DNA of 64,000 bases, taken from positions 248,001 through 312,000 of the forward strand of contig NZ_JACIDF010000001.1 in the NCBI RefSeq assembly GCF_014196195.1. Reading direction: 5' to 3'. Shown in pieces: positions 1-10,171 of the stretch; the first letter of the stretch is position 1, and each line of letters opens with the position of its first letter. The DNA comes from Anoxybacteroides rupiense (lineage in GTDB: Bacteria > Bacillota > Bacilli > Bacillales > Anoxybacillaceae). The translations under genes were made by a program, and so were the position numbers. The notes under the pieces are model-generated. The model made no database searches and was not told the origin of the DNA. It saw only the letters and a program-made list of their open reading frames with translations.

Positions 1-1282
1 CTTCTAACGCTAAACCAGCAAATACGACAAGTGAGCTAATAACCATCGAATACAGCCCTGCTTTCGCTGTTGCCTTTTTCCAAAAGAAACCAAGAATAAC
101 AGGGACGAAAATGGCACCTGATAAAATCGCATAAGCCACGTCAAGAGCAACGAGCACATCTTGAATCCAAATGGCAAAGATTATGGCGATCACACCGACC
201 ACAAGGGTAATGATCCGCGATAATCGTACAACATGCTGGTCGCTCATATTTTTTAGCCAATATTGCTTCAAAATATCGTGTGAGATCAGTGTCGAGGAAG
301 CGAGCAGCGTTCCTGAGGCGGTAGACATGAGCGCAGAACACACGCTTGCTAAAATGAGACCTAATAACCCATGTGGAAGAATAGCGAGCGACATGCTGGC
401 AAATACATTTTGCGGATCACTAATGGTTGGAAAGACAATCACTGCACACATGCCAATGATACTTAAAGCTAACGCATACGCAATGCTGTACACCCCGGCA
501 TACACCGCTCCGCCTCGAGCGATTTTCGTGGTTCGTGCTGTAAATACTCGCTGCCAAATATCTTGAGAAACGATCATTCCTAATGTATATAATAGAAAGT
601 ATTGAAAAATGCTGGACCATCCGATGGAGGTAAAATCAAAATGAGAAGCCGAAAGCTGTTGAGAGAGCGCCTCCCATCCGCCGACGCGAGATAAGCTCAT
701 CGGCAGCATAATGAAAAAGATGCCGATGGTCATCACAAGAAACTGAATAATATCTGTCATCGTTACACTCCACATTCCGCCGAGGATCGTATAAAATAGG
801 ACGATGCCACCTCCCACAAGCATGGAGGTCGTCATAGGCCAACCGAGCACCGCGTGTATAATGCTACCCATTCCGATCACCTGCGTAACAGAAACCATTA
901 AGGTATAAATCGCCGCCACAATCGCGCTGATTAAACGAGCTTCTTGATTGTAGCGCCTTCCTAGCAATTCACTTATCGTCGTAACGTTCGCTCCGTAAAT
1001 CTGCCTAATAAAAAACAAGCCTAATAGTGTGATGCCCAGACCAATCATAAAGACAAACCACATGCCTGAAAGCCCAAATTGATACCCCAATTTGGCCGTG
1101 CCAATCGTTGAAGCGCCGCCAAGAATGACGGCGGATAAACAACCAAGGTAAATAAACAAACCAAGATTTCTGCCTGCAAGCGCGTAATCTTCCGCCGTTT
1201 TCGCTTTTTTCGCTCCTAAAATCCCCACGACGATTAAAAGAAGAAAATAAGCCAAAATAACACCTGTATCAAGGACGCTCAT
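1..1282 (-). CDS. Sodium:solute symporter family (SSF) permease, partial (C-terminus beyond window)
   Basis: The frame is open from an ATG at 1282 to the window edge (427 codons seen). The protein is strongly hydrophobic, begins MSVLDTGVILAYFLLLIVVG, and carries the SSF features AEDYALAGRNLG near residue 30 and an LGGASTIGTAKLGYQFG stretch near residue 60, typical of the PutP/PanF/YodF family of Na+-coupled symporters. It is the third gene of a minus-strand set behind the ureohydrolase and the aminotransferase (41-nt gap), so it probably imports the substrate they degrade, such as a guanidino acid or amino acid. The substrate cannot be read from the sequence. Proline is possible because put genes lie nearby, but the operon neighbours argue against it. 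Confidence 0.88.
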   Translation of the reverse strand, partial: MSVLDTGVILAYFLLLIVVGILGAKKAKTAEDYALAGRNLGLFIYLGCLSAVILGGASTIGTAKLGYQFGLSGMWFVFMIGLGITLLGLFFIRQIYGANVTTISELLGRRYNQEARLISAIVAAIYTLMVSVTQVIGMGSIIHAVLGWPMTTSMLVGGGIVLFYTILGGMWSVTMTDIIQFLVMTIGIFFIMLPMSLSRVGGWEALSQQLSASHFDFTSIGWSSIFQYFLLYTLGMIVSQDIWQRVFTARTTKIARGGAVYAGVYSIAYALALSIIGMCAVIVFPTISDPQNVFASMSLAILPHGLLGLILASVCSALMSTASGTLLASSTLISHDILKQYWLKNMSDQHVVRLSRIITLVVGVIAIIFAIWIQDVLVALDVAYAILSGAIFVPVILGFFWKKATAKAGLYSMVISSLVVFAGLALE

Positions 1283-1322
1283 CCCGATTCCCCCATTCTT
1301 GTTTTCATCAAGAAACCCGCCG

Positions 1323-2669
1323 CTATCTGCCTGTCATTTTAGCTTCAAATGAGCGGAAGCCCATTTCGTTTTCATACTCCGTTAACGCCTCGGCCAGCAA
1401 GCGCAAGCCATCATCAATCTGCTCCTTCGTCACAGTCAGCGGTGGAATCATGCGAATAACTTCTCCTTGATTTCCGCATAAATAGAAAAGAACCCCTTTT
1501 TGCAGACAGCGATTTAAAATATTCATCACCCCCTCTCCATTTGGTTCCCCTGTCATTGGATCAACGATTTCAATGCCAATCATCAATCCGATCGAGCGCA
1601 CCTCGCCAATCACAGCGTGTTTTTCTTTGAGCTCATCCAACCGTTCACGAGCATATTGTCCAACAATCCGGCAATTTTCCAGCACGTTTTCTTCCTTGAA
1701 TACTTCTAATGTCGCCAGCGCTGCCTCGCAGGCAATCGGATTGCCGCCAAATGTTGTTCCGTGACTTCCTAGCGGCCATTGCTGCATCAGCTCTTTAGAA
1801 GCCACCGTTGCACTTAGCGGAAGACCTGAAGCGATTCCTTTCGCAATAGCCATAATATCTGGAACAACGTCAAATGTTTGTGCGGCAAACCATTCCCCCG
1901 TGCGTCCAAATCCTGTTTGCACTTCGTCAAAAATAAGCAAAATTCCATGTCGGTCACAAATTTCTCTTACTTTATGAAGCCATCCTTTTGGGGGAACAAT
2001 ATATCCTCCCTCTCCCAATACCGGTTCTAAAATCATGCACGCTACTTCTTCCGGGGTCACTTGATGAGCAAATAAAGCTGCAGCTTCTTTCTCTAGTTGA
2101 CGAGCCAAATAAACATCCGGATCTTCACCGTCTGGACACGTTTTCGGATTCGCGTATGGCAGCTGATACGTCAATCCGTTTGGCTGCAAATATTGGCGAT
2201 ATTTGCTTTTGGAGGTGCTGACGCTAAGCGATCCTAAGGAACGCCCGTGGAAACAGCCTGTAAACGATATCACATACGGACGTCTCGTAACATGCTTGGC
2301 CAGCTTCATCGCTCCTTCAATCGCTTCCGTTCCGCTATTAGCAAAAAAGAAACAGTTTAATCCTTCAGGCATAATCGGTGTGAGCTCTTTGGCCAAACGA
2401 AGAATAGACTCATACATGATGACCCCGCTCGGTCCATGCAGCAGACGGTCTGCCGCATCTTTAATCGCCTGTACTACTTTCGGGTGACGGTGGCCAATGT
2501 TTGTTACGGCGATCCCGGAAGTAAAATCAAGATATTTTTTTCCATCCACCCCGTAATAATAGCAGCCTTCCTCCTTTACAACTGGCAAATTCGGATGATC
2601 TTTTGCCATCGTTGGCGCAAGCAAATCCGGCATTTGTTGAAATAGATGAATCCAATTGCTTTCTCTCAT
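1323..2669 (-). CDS. Class III PLP-dependent aminotransferase, 4-aminobutyrate aminotransferase-like
   Basis: A 448-aa protein of the usual GabT/ornithine-aminotransferase family length. The N-terminal part has [18 protein letters not shown], then [14 protein letters not shown] (PLP phosphate site), [12 protein letters not shown] (Asp that binds the pyridine nitrogen) and the Schiff-base lysine in [12 protein letters not shown] good ribosome binding site (GGGAGAAAAAAG) precedes the ATG at 2669. It follows the ureohydrolase by about 300 nt and precedes the SSF symporter on the same strand. If the ureohydrolase makes 4-aminobutyrate or another omega-amino acid, this enzyme would transfer its amino group to 2-oxoglutarate or pyruvate. 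The family assignment is firm; GABA as substrate is inferred. Confidence 0.88.
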   Translation of the reverse strand: MRESNWIHLFQQMPDLLAPTMAKDHPNLPVVKEEGCYYYGVDGKKYLDFTSGIAVTNIGHRHPKVVQAIKDAADRLLHGPSGVIMYESILRLAKELTPIMPEGLNCFFFANSGTEAIEGAMKLAKHVTRRPYVISFTGCFHGRSLGSLSVSTSKSKYRQYLQPNGLTYQLPYANPKTCPDGEDPDVYLARQLEKEAAALFAHQVTPEEVACMILEPVLGEGGYIVPPKGWLHKVREICDRHGILLIFDEVQTGFGRTGEWFAAQTFDVVPDIMAIAKGIASGLPLSATVASKELMQQWPLGSHGTTFGGNPIACEAALATLEVFKEENVLENCRIVGQYARERLDELKEKHAVIGEVRSIGLMIGIEIVDPMTGEPNGEGVMNILNRCLQKGVLFYLCGNQGEVIRMIPPLTVTKEQIDDGLRLLAEALTEYENEMGFRSFEAKMTGR

Positions 2670-2929
2670 CTTTTTTCTCCCCTTGTGCGAATGAAATTTG
2701 TTTATTCATAACCCGCTATGATGATACCAGTACACAGCGCGGAAGGAATGTTCTCAACCACATTTGCAGGATGCTGATCCATCCTGTTGCTTTCAAGCGA
2801 AAGGGCCGATGATCCGCCATCCCTTCAACCGCTCGTTCATGATTGCATCAACTGGGCTTTAGATGCTGGCTGAATACACGCTTTTCCTAGGTTTCAAGTT
2901 CATTCTTGCCGACCACTCAAAATCAGGCG

Positions 2930-2952
2930 CCCCAGCTAAAGGGCCTTTTATC
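2930..2952 (-). terminator. Possible weak terminator after the ureohydrolase gene
   Basis: A GC-rich hairpin (GGCCC...GGGGCGCC when read on the minus strand) lies just past the ureohydrolase stop. There is no good T-run, so termination may be partial and let transcription continue into the aminotransferase. Confidence 0.25.
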
Positions 2953-2971
2953 CTTCTGTTCCGCATCCCTT

Positions 2972-3946
2972 TCATTGTCTAGCAACGCCAGATCGTCTCT
3001 CTTGATGCGATCGCCTTTTCTTTAAAGCGATGAGTGTGATCATTTCATAAATAATGGCGGAGGCCAGCACAGCCGTAATTTCGCCCTGATCGTATGAAGG
3101 CAATACTTCAACTAGATCAAAACCAACGATGTTTAAACCATCAAGTCCTCTCACATATTCGAGCGCTTCATAACTTGTAGGCCCTCCTACTTCCGGTGTA
3201 CCGGTTCCAGGAGCAAATGCCGGATCAACAAAATCAATGTCATAAGAAACAAAAACAGGCCGATCTCCCACTCGTTGATGAATGCGATCTATCACTTCAG
3301 AAAAGCCTGTTTTTCGAACTTCCTTCATCGGAATCACTTCAAAGCCGAGGCGGCGTGCATCCTCGATATCATCTGCGCTATAGAGCGGTCCGCGCATACC
3401 GACTTGAATGGAGTGATCCACATCGAGCAATCCCTCTTCTACAGCCCGGCGAAACGGCGTACCATGCATATACTTCTCTCCATAGTAATGGTCCCATGTA
3501 TCTCCATGCGAATCAAAATGAACAAGCGCGATCGGCCCAAAACGTTCATAAAATGCCCGCAAATGTCCTAATGTGATGGAATGATCTCCGCCCATCATAA
3601 TGGGAATAATATTTTTTTGCAAAAGAGGACGCAATTCCTTGACAATCCGACCATATGTCCGCAGCGCATTTCCAGGAACAACATCTATATCACCATAATC
3701 GATTCCAGAGCAGTATTGAAAAATATCAATCTCCATATCTGGATTATACGGACGAAGCAGTACTGAGAAATTTCGAATGTGTTGCGGACCGTATCGCTGT
3801 CCCGTTCGATTAGAAGCAGCCGTATCAAACGGAACACCAAGCACCGCAAAATCAACGTTATCCGTTGTGCGAACATGCTCTAGCCGCATAAATGTGCGAA
3901 CGCCACAAAAGCGTGGCGATTGCGATGAATCTTTTGGTTGATACAC
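2972..3946 (-). CDS. Ureohydrolase (agmatinase/guanidinobutyrase/arginase family)
   Basis: A 324-aa manganese ureohydrolase that should split a guanidino compound into urea and an amine. Metal ligands are visible in the family order: GGDHS, HFDSHGDTWD and SYDIDFVDPAFAPGTGTPE, followed by GFDLVEVLPSYD. I place the start at the GTG at 3946 because GGGAGGGG sits 5-7 nt before it, and the length then matches the 300-330 aa family. An upstream ATG at 4141 would add a 65-residue stretch unlike the family. It heads a set with a GABA-type aminotransferase and a symporter, which favours 4-guanidinobutyrate or a related substrate over agmatine. Agmatinase activity cannot be excluded. Confidence 0.88.
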   Translation of the reverse strand: MYQPKDSSQSPRFCGVRTFMRLEHVRTTDNVDFAVLGVPFDTAASNRTGQRYGPQHIRNFSVLLRPYNPDMEIDIFQYCSGIDYGDIDVVPGNALRTYGRIVKELRPLLQKNIIPIMMGGDHSITLGHLRAFYERFGPIALVHFDSHGDTWDHYYGEKYMHGTPFRRAVEEGLLDVDHSIQVGMRGPLYSADDIEDARRLGFEVIPMKEVRKTGFSEVIDRIHQRVGDRPVFVSYDIDFVDPAFAPGTGTPEVGGPTSYEALEYVRGLDGLNIVGFDLVEVLPSYDQGEITAVLASAIIYEMITLIALKKRRSHQERRSGVARQ

Positions 3947-4443
3947 ACAAACCCCTCCCTTTATAAAAATATATAAATGCAGCTTGAAAATAGAACGAAC
4001 GAGCTGTGGAAAATGGACGGTCGCGGCAAGGCTAATGGAAATATTTTGACTAGCTACCCTCATTTTGTTATCGTTATAGACAAACGTTACAAAATCAAGC
4101 GGGGGGATAATCGATGCCGCTTGATATGTAAGCATTTGCATCCATATGGAGCTTGGCCTTTTTCAACGTCCTTTGTCACACCCATGCCCAGTCTTTTTGT
4201 TGTAGACACGATTCGTTCCGTCTTGCCATGACGTTTAGATACCATGGGCATTCGATCTAGATTTGTGAATAATATAGCGAAAATCAGCCATACTGGATTT
4301 GCGCCGCTAAAATGGAAAGAGCGAAAGATGGCATGAAACGAGCAACAAACAGCAAAAGGCGGCTCGCAAGCAGAAGCTTACGAACCGCCTTTATTGTCTA
4401 GGATTCTTCCTCACCCTTCAGCTTTTTCACAACTTTCCTGCTC
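3947..4443. other. Intergenic region
   Basis: Holds the MFS gene terminator and presumably the promoter of the ureohydrolase set. No convincing gene was seen; the open frames on both strands lack ribosome binding sites and recognisable protein features. Confidence 0.5.
4354..4393 (-). terminator. Rho-independent terminator of the MFS gene
   Basis: The arms AAAGGCGG and CCGCCTTT, extended by TCG/CGA and AAGC/GCTT pairs, form a long stem. On the minus strand it ends in TTTT. Confidence 0.8.
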
Positions 4444-5664
4444 TTAATGCCCCAAAGCTGCCGACCGGCCTTTATCTTTCGGCAGCCAATAAGTCAACAC
4501 TCCGAGCAGTGGTAAAAAGCTGCACATCCACATCAACGATTTAAGCGTGTATGTATCGGCAATTTTACCAAGTACGACCGCGCCTAACGCTCCCATTCCA
4601 AACGCAAGACCAACAATTAATCCAGAGGCCATTCCGACATTTCCCGGAAGCAGCTCTTGTGCATACACGACAAAAGTTGAGAAGCTAAGTGATAAAATAA
4701 AGCCAGCTAAAAAGAGCGCAGGCAGCGCCCATCCGAGCGGAAGATGCGGAAGCAGCAAGGCGAACGGAGCGGTACCGACTGTAGAAAACAGCATTAAATT
4801 CTTCTTTCCAAATCGATCGGCAAGCGGGCCGCCAACAAATGTGCCAATCGCTCCAGCGATCATAAAAATAAATAAGTACAGCTGCGCTTCTCGTATCGAA
4901 ATATGGTAATATTGAGTCAAATAAAACTGATAATAGTTGGAAATACCGGCCGAATACCAAGAGCGAGTAAACACTAAAAAGATTAATAGAATTAAAGCAA
5001 AGAGAACGCGTCGCCGCTCTTGCCCTTCCAATTTTACCACTGTTTTTTGGGCACGGTCTTTCTCTCGCTGTTCTAGTTTATGAGAATACCACCGTGATAC
5101 GCGAGATAATATCATAATGCCCAGCAGTGCCACCATTGTAAACCATCCGGCCCCTTTTTGGCCAAACGGTACAAAAATAAGAGCCGTAAACAATGGAGAA
5201 AGAGCATTTCCTGTATTTCCTCCTACCTGATAAATCGATTGGGCAAACCCTCGTCTCTCTCCTGCTGCAAAATAGACCACCCTTGCTCCCTCCGGATGGA
5301 ACACGGCAGAACCAAGCCCTACTAATAATACCGATAATAAAACAAAGAGAAAGCTAGGCGACAGCGCCAAACCGACCATTCCCAACAGGCTCGCAGCCAT
5401 TCCAAGCGGCAGAAAGTATGAGGAAGGACGCCGGTCCGTAAATAAGCCAACAACAGGCTGAAGAACCGAAGAGGTCATATTCAAGGTAAACGCAATCCAA
5501 CCAATTTGCATATACGATAAATTCATCGATGATTCCAAAATCGGAAACAGCGCAGGGACAACGGCCTGCATGGCATCATTAAGCAAATGGCCCATGCTGA
5601 TGGCAATCAAAATAGGATAGACTGTCATCCGAACAGGAGCAGCCTGCTGAGCACTTGTATACAT
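4444..5664 (-). CDS. MFS exporter, fosmidomycin-resistance (Fsr) type
   Basis: A 406-aa integral membrane protein with about 12 hydrophobic segments. The opening ISMGHLLNDAMQAVVPALFP, the DRRPS loop after helix 2 and the FHPEGARVVYFAAGERRGFA segment in the first half are typical of the Fsr branch of the major facilitator superfamily. DRFGKKN forms the equivalent loop in the second half. It is a single-gene unit with its own ribosome binding site (GGGAGAGAAAAG) and terminator. The family exports small drugs or metabolites; fosmidomycin itself is not shown. The name fsr would be by homology only. Confidence 0.85.
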   Translation of the reverse strand: MYTSAQQAAPVRMTVYPILIAISMGHLLNDAMQAVVPALFPILESSMNLSYMQIGWIAFTLNMTSSVLQPVVGLFTDRRPSSYFLPLGMAASLLGMVGLALSPSFLFVLLSVLLVGLGSAVFHPEGARVVYFAAGERRGFAQSIYQVGGNTGNALSPLFTALIFVPFGQKGAGWFTMVALLGIMILSRVSRWYSHKLEQREKDRAQKTVVKLEGQERRRVLFALILLIFLVFTRSWYSAGISNYYQFYLTQYYHISIREAQLYLFIFMIAGAIGTFVGGPLADRFGKKNLMLFSTVGTAPFALLLPHLPLGWALPALFLAGFILSLSFSTFVVYAQELLPGNVGMASGLIVGLAFGMGALGAVVLGKIADTYTLKSLMWMCSFLPLLGVLTYWLPKDKGRSAALGH

Positions 5665-6107
5665 CTTTTCTCTCCCTTTCTATTAATTTAAGCATTTCCC
5701 TAAGAAGTCTCCCTGACCAATGACAGAGAGGCATCAGCTACCATTATACTCCTTTTAACAAATGTTTCAATTATTTAGCATTTCCTTTCCAAATTAACAT
5801 CTAGGCATGAAGCTTTAGAAACCTTCTATGATGTTCCTCTCGTCATTATCGTGATGATATACATATACAAAAATGCTTATGTATACGAAATGATAGCTGG
5901 CACTACTTCTTGAAGAAGCATACCATGCTTAAGTGCCGCCGCTGCACTTAGCTTGTTTGGTGAAGGGATCGCTTTTTTGTCATTCCCTGAGAAATGACAG
6001 GCGAAATGGTGTGAACAGCGATCGAACACATGCAACAGCCAGTGTGAGAAAAAGCAAGGATGCTCTAGCTGAGTCTCATGAAGCCCATGTTAACTAAATA
6101 CATACAC
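5665..6107. other. Intergenic region
   Basis: Contains the promoter region of the MFS gene. No gene, RNA or clear repeat was recognised in it. Confidence 0.5.
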
Positions 6108-6160
6108 AAAAAACGGCTGCTGCACCATGCCTAGTCATGGCGCAGCAGCCGTTTTTTTTT
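6108..6160 (-). terminator. Strong terminator after putB
   Basis: A nearly perfect stem AAAACGGCTGCTGC.CCATG / CATGG.GCAGCAGCCGTTTT with a 6-nt loop. T- and A-runs on both sides could make it work in both directions. Confidence 0.9.
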
Positions 6161-6196
6161 GCGTTCTTTCTGTTCCGAAAAGCAACTATTCACGAT

Positions 6197-7111
6197 TTAT
6201 TTGCCAAAAAACCCTTTTAACGCAAACGCGACATTTTGTGGTCGTTCCGCTAGGCGGCGCATAAAGTAGCCGAACCAGTCGTTGCCAAACGGAATATATA
6301 CACGCATTTTATATCCTTCAGCCACAAGCTGTTGCTGCATGTCGGTGCGGAATCCGTACAACATTTGAAATTCAAATTGGTCGCGCGGAATATTGTTCTC
6401 TTTAGCAAATTGCTTCACTTTCGCAATAATGTTATGGTCATGTGAAGCAATGGCCGTGTAGCTTCCGCTTAATAAATGCTGTTGAATAATGTTCATGTAA
6501 TTGGCATCTACTTCCTGTTTATCCTGATAAGCCACCTCAGGTGGTTCTTTGTAAGCACCTTTTACTAAGCGAAGAGAGACTCCTTTTAAATCTTTGACAT
6601 CTTGCTCCGCGCGATATAAATAGGCCTGAATGACTGTTCCTACATTGTCATACGTTTTGCGCAATTCATGCAAAATATCTAATGTCGCCTGACAATGAGC
6701 GGAATCTTCCATGTCAATGCGCACAAAGTTATTGCACCGCTTAGCGGTTTCCATAATTCTTTTCATATTGTCAAGGCAAAAATGCCAATCAATATCAAGC
6801 CCCAGTTGTGTCAGTTTAACAGAGAGATTGCTGTTGACCCCCGCTTTATGAATGGCCTCTAGCGTTCTCACATTATATTCTGTCGCCTCAATCGCCTCTT
6901 CTCGGCTCGAAACAAACTCGCCTAAATGGTCAAGCGTACAAACAAGCCCTTTTTCATTCAGCTCTTTCACTTTAGCAATAGCGCTTTCAATCGTCTCACC
7001 AGCGACAACTTGGGAAGCTCCAAACCGGAGCCCCCATTTTTTAGCTGCTTTATTTAATGCTTTGCTTTGCGAAGCATATAGAAAAATATTTTTTGAGATT
7101 TGTGCTAACAT
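6197..7111 (-). CDS. putB: Proline dehydrogenase (FAD-dependent)
   Basis: A 304-aa monofunctional proline dehydrogenase, the short Gram-positive form. It oxidises proline to pyrroline-5-carboxylate and passes electrons to the membrane quinone pool. The family motif SLRLVKGAYKEPPEVA (flavin and substrate site), the ASHDHNII strand and the C-terminal YFMRRLAERPQN helix, whose arginines bind the proline carboxylate, are present. AGGAGGAAAGACG precedes the ATG. It lies 11 nt downstream of putC and ends in a strong terminator, so putC and putB form an operon. Confidence 0.95.
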   Translation of the reverse strand: MLAQISKNIFLYASQSKALNKAAKKWGLRFGASQVVAGETIESAIAKVKELNEKGLVCTLDHLGEFVSSREEAIEATEYNVRTLEAIHKAGVNSNLSVKLTQLGLDIDWHFCLDNMKRIMETAKRCNNFVRIDMEDSAHCQATLDILHELRKTYDNVGTVIQAYLYRAEQDVKDLKGVSLRLVKGAYKEPPEVAYQDKQEVDANYMNIIQQHLLSGSYTAIASHDHNIIAKVKQFAKENNIPRDQFEFQMLYGFRTDMQQQLVAEGYKMRVYIPFGNDWFGYFMRRLAERPQNVAFALKGFFGK

Positions 7112-7122
7112 CGTCTTTCCTC

Positions 7123-8670
7123 CTAAAACGCCTCACTTACGGTTTTTGCTTGCATATGAAGAATTAAATAATCAGGGCCCCCTGCTTTTGAATCGGTTCC
7201 TGACATATTAAAGCCGCCAAACGGCTGATAACCGACAATCGCACCTGTACAGCCGCGATTAAAGTAAAGATTGCCAACATGGAACTCCTCACGAGCTTTT
7301 TCAAGATGGGCACGATTTTTCGAGATGACAGCTCCTGTTAATCCATATTCCGTATGATTTGCTATTTCAAGCGCATGGTCAAAGTCCTTTGCCTTCGTAA
7401 AAGCGACAACTGGACCAAAAATTTCTTCCTGCATAATCCGTGCGCTTGGGTGGACATCAGCAAAAATCGTTGGCTGGATAAAAAATCCTGTTGAATCGTC
7501 TCCTTCTCCTCCAGCCATCAGTCTGCCTTCTTGCTTGCCAATCTCGATATATCCCATAATTTTGTCAAATGACGCTTGATCGATAACCGGTCCCATAAAT
7601 ATGCTCTGCTCTTCTGGATTCCCCACCTTTAGCTGTTTTGTCAGCTCGACCACGCGGTTTAACACTTGTTCGTACACATCTTCAACGATAATCGCCCGTG
7701 AACAGGCTGAACATTTTTGTCCGGAAAAGCCAAAAGCCGATGCAACAATAGACTGTGCCGCTAATTCAAGATCGGCTTCTCGATCCACAATGATCGCATC
7801 TTTTCCACCCATCTCGGCAATCACTCGCTTAAGCCATTTCTGTCCAGGCTGAACGATCGCTGCTCGTTCGTAAATGCGGCAACCAACAGCTCGTGAACCA
7901 GTAAACGAAATAAAACGCATCTTTGGATGCTCGACTAAATATTCGCCAACCTCCGCTTCGCCGCCTGGCAAATAGTTTAGTACCCCAGCTGGCAGCCCTG
8001 CTTCCTCCATCATTTCGACAAATTTCGCAGCCACGACAGGCGCACGGTCCGACGGGCGCAAAATAACCGTATTTCCTGTTACGATAGCCGCTACAGTCGT
8101 GCCAGCCATAATCGCCAACGGGAAATTAAATGGAGAGATAATAAGCCCGACCCCTAGCGGAATATAATGAAACGTATTGTGCTCACCAGGACGACTCTCC
8201 ACAGGGATGCCGCGCTGTAAATTCATCATTTGGCGCGCGTAATACTCCAGAAAATCAATCGCTTCTGCCGTATCAGCATCCGCCTCTTTCCAAGGCTTTC
8301 CGACTTCTTTTACTAAAAGCGCGGAAAACTCATGCTTTCTTCTGCGTAAAATAGCCGCTGCTCGAAATAAAATGTGCGCACGTGCTTCAACAGGTTCATT
8401 TCGCCATGTTTCAAACGCTTGGAGCGCTGCTTCCATCGCTTTATCCGCCCATTGCTTCGTCGCCTTTGAAACCATGCCGACAATCTCTGCCTTGTTCGCC
8501 GGATTGCGCGAAATTATTTTTTCTTCTGTAGTTACGCGTTGCGTCCCAATCACAAGCGGATATTCTTGTCCAAGCTTCGATTGAACATCGGTTAATGCTG
8601 CTTGAAATACTTGCCGATTTTGCTCAACAGAAAAATCGGTAAACGGCTCATGCTTATACGGTACAGCCAT
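7123..8670 (-). CDS. putC: 1-pyrroline-5-carboxylate dehydrogenase
   Basis: A 515-aa NAD-dependent aldehyde dehydrogenase closely resembling B. subtilis PutC/RocA. It opens with [11 protein letters not shown] and ends with a [19 protein letters not shown] segment typical of pyrroline-5-carboxylate dehydrogenases. The catalytic cysteine lies in [14 protein letters not shown], the glutamate in [10 protein letters not shown], and [15 protein letters not shown] marks the cofactor site. It converts glutamate semialdehyde to glutamate, the step after PutB. I chose the second ATG (8670), which sits 9 nt from AAGGGGAC; an ATG at 8676 is possible. The put context supports putC rather than rocA. Confidence 0.94.
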   Translation of the reverse strand: MAVPYKHEPFTDFSVEQNRQVFQAALTDVQSKLGQEYPLVIGTQRVTTEEKIISRNPANKAEIVGMVSKATKQWADKAMEAALQAFETWRNEPVEARAHILFRAAAILRRRKHEFSALLVKEVGKPWKEADADTAEAIDFLEYYARQMMNLQRGIPVESRPGEHNTFHYIPLGVGLIISPFNFPLAIMAGTTVAAIVTGNTVILRPSDRAPVVAAKFVEMMEEAGLPAGVLNYLPGGEAEVGEYLVEHPKMRFISFTGSRAVGCRIYERAAIVQPGQKWLKRVIAEMGGKDAIIVDREADLELAAQSIVASAFGFSGQKCSACSRAIIVEDVYEQVLNRVVELTKQLKVGNPEEQSIFMGPVIDQASFDKIMGYIEIGKQEGRLMAGGEGDDSTGFFIQPTIFADVHPSARIMQEEIFGPVVAFTKAKDFDHALEIANHTEYGLTGAVISKNRAHLEKAREEFHVGNLYFNRGCTGAIVGYQPFGGFNMSGTDSKAGGPDYLILHMQAKTVSEAF

Positions 8671-8761
8671 TCTCATCGTCCCCTTCTTGATCAGCTTATA
8701 TGATTCATTATAATGGATACATTCAGAAGATTCTTTGTTTCTCCGGTATAATGATCAAGCC

Positions 8762-10021
8762 TTATATTTGTGTGTCGAACACAATATCATCCTTATATTG
8801 GAGAAGGAGGAGATCAATGTATAACATCATTCGTTGTTCAAAATCAGCAAAATCAATGCCAGTAATCGCTTGAATGCGCTTGATTCGATAATGCAATGTG
8901 TTAGGATGTATGTATAAGTCCTCTGCTGTTTCTTTAATTTTTCCATCATTTTTAAGATACTGCTTCAATGTTTGGATAAGCGTCGTTTGATTTTCCATAT
9001 CATATCTTTTCAATTTCTGCAATTGTTCGTTTTGATAGCGCTGCCGCTTATGCTGCGCATATATGGCCGGAAGCAGCCGATAAATCCCTAACTCCTCATA
9101 AAAATGGCCAAGCGGTTCATGAAGTCGCGTTTTAATATGTATCACCTCAGTTGCTTCTGTATAGCTTTGTCTCAGATCCTTTAATCTGCGATACTCTTTG
9201 CCGATTCCCACAAGGACATCCCGCTGTAAATCACAGTGAAACTCCTTCTCTAATTTTTCAAGCAGCAGCCGAGCTTGGTCCAAAGCTGTATGAGAGGAAA
9301 CAGAGGGATTTCCAATGATGCAAATCAACTGCTCATGATTTTCGATCAAAAAGGTGGAGCCACTTAACGCATTCATGCTAAAAATAATATAATGGCGAAT
9401 GATTTCCTTCCTATCGGACCGCAAAACCCGAAACAGAACGACAACAAACTCCTTTGGCAGTTTGATTCCTCTCAGTTCTGCTTCAATCTTTACAGCTTGG
9501 TCACTTGGGGCTCCTTCTCGAATGAAGCTCATCAATATCCGTTCCATTTCCTTCTGCCGCTTACGAGTCACACTCATTTGTTGTTCAAACCATTCCGCCG
9601 CTTTCTTCGCCGCCTCCACCAAAAAAGACTGATGTTCCTCCGCAAATGCGTCACTGGCTTCCTGAACCCATAAATATCCATAAATTTTTTTCCCGCTTTT
9701 GATGCAGGCGACCGTGCGAGGGCCAAGTCCAATTTCTGTCAATGTTGGGATTTTAACGACTCCACTCGCCTCTTCAATGCGCTGAAGCCAACCACTTTCA
9801 TGCAAATAATGGACAACATGGGCCGCGGCCCGTTTGCTTAAAATGGTATTCATGCGCACCGCATCCGGTTCGTTGTGGTTTCCGCTATAAGCCATCAGTT
9901 CCAAATCACGTGATTCAATGGTCACTGGACATTGAACATGGGCGGAGACAAAATCAGCTAATTCATGAAGAGAAGCAAACTCTTTTTCATTCCATTGTGA
10001 CTCTTGTTTGGATCCATCCAT
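8762..10021 (-). CDS. putR: PucR/CdaR-family activator, PutR-like
   Basis: A 419-aa regulator with a divergent sensory N-terminal half and a C-terminal PucR-type helix-turn-helix (DNGKIKETAEDLYIHPNTLHYRIKRIQAITG). In B. subtilis the PutR protein of this family activates the proline catabolic genes in response to proline. Here it lies directly upstream of putC on the same strand with a gap of about 90 nt that has room for a promoter and operator. Gene order and family make the PutR assignment likely. Direct proline sensing is inferred from the homologue. Confidence 0.85.
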   Translation of the reverse strand: MDGSKQESQWNEKEFASLHELADFVSAHVQCPVTIESRDLELMAYSGNHNEPDAVRMNTILSKRAAAHVVHYLHESGWLQRIEEASGVVKIPTLTEIGLGPRTVACIKSGKKIYGYLWVQEASDAFAEEHQSFLVEAAKKAAEWFEQQMSVTRKRQKEMERILMSFIREGAPSDQAVKIEAELRGIKLPKEFVVVLFRVLRSDRKEIIRHYIIFSMNALSGSTFLIENHEQLICIIGNPSVSSHTALDQARLLLEKLEKEFHCDLQRDVLVGIGKEYRRLKDLRQSYTEATEVIHIKTRLHEPLGHFYEELGIYRLLPAIYAQHKRQRYQNEQLQKLKRYDMENQTTLIQTLKQYLKNDGKIKETAEDLYIHPNTLHYRIKRIQAITGIDFADFEQRMMLYIDLLLLQYKDDIVFDTQI

Positions 10022-10121
10022 ACAGACGATTCTCCCTTCATTAAAACCCCTTTTGATAGTATGTACACTTTCATTGATTTACAATATACACTTGCATGCT
10101 TGCGACATTTGTGTTAGCAGT

Positions 10122-10157
10122 AAAAAACGCCTGTTCTAGTGAAACAGCAGGCGTTTT
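10122..10157 (-). terminator. Terminator after the thioesterase gene
   Basis: AAAACGCCTG pairs with CAGGCGTTTT around a short loop with one bulge, followed on the minus strand by a T-run. Confidence 0.75.
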
Positions 10158-10171
10158 GGCATTCGTTGGCA

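Noticed and set aside
171-566. 131-codon plus-strand frame over the symporter gene
   Set aside because: Antisense to a clear SSF coding frame that is open to the window edge; no ribosome binding site or family features.
1-842. Several short minus-strand frames at the left edge as separate genes
   Set aside because: All lie in another phase of the continuous symporter frame.
3947-4141. Upstream extension of the ureohydrolase
   Set aside because: Residues do not resemble the family and the GTG at 3946 has an excellent ribosome binding site.
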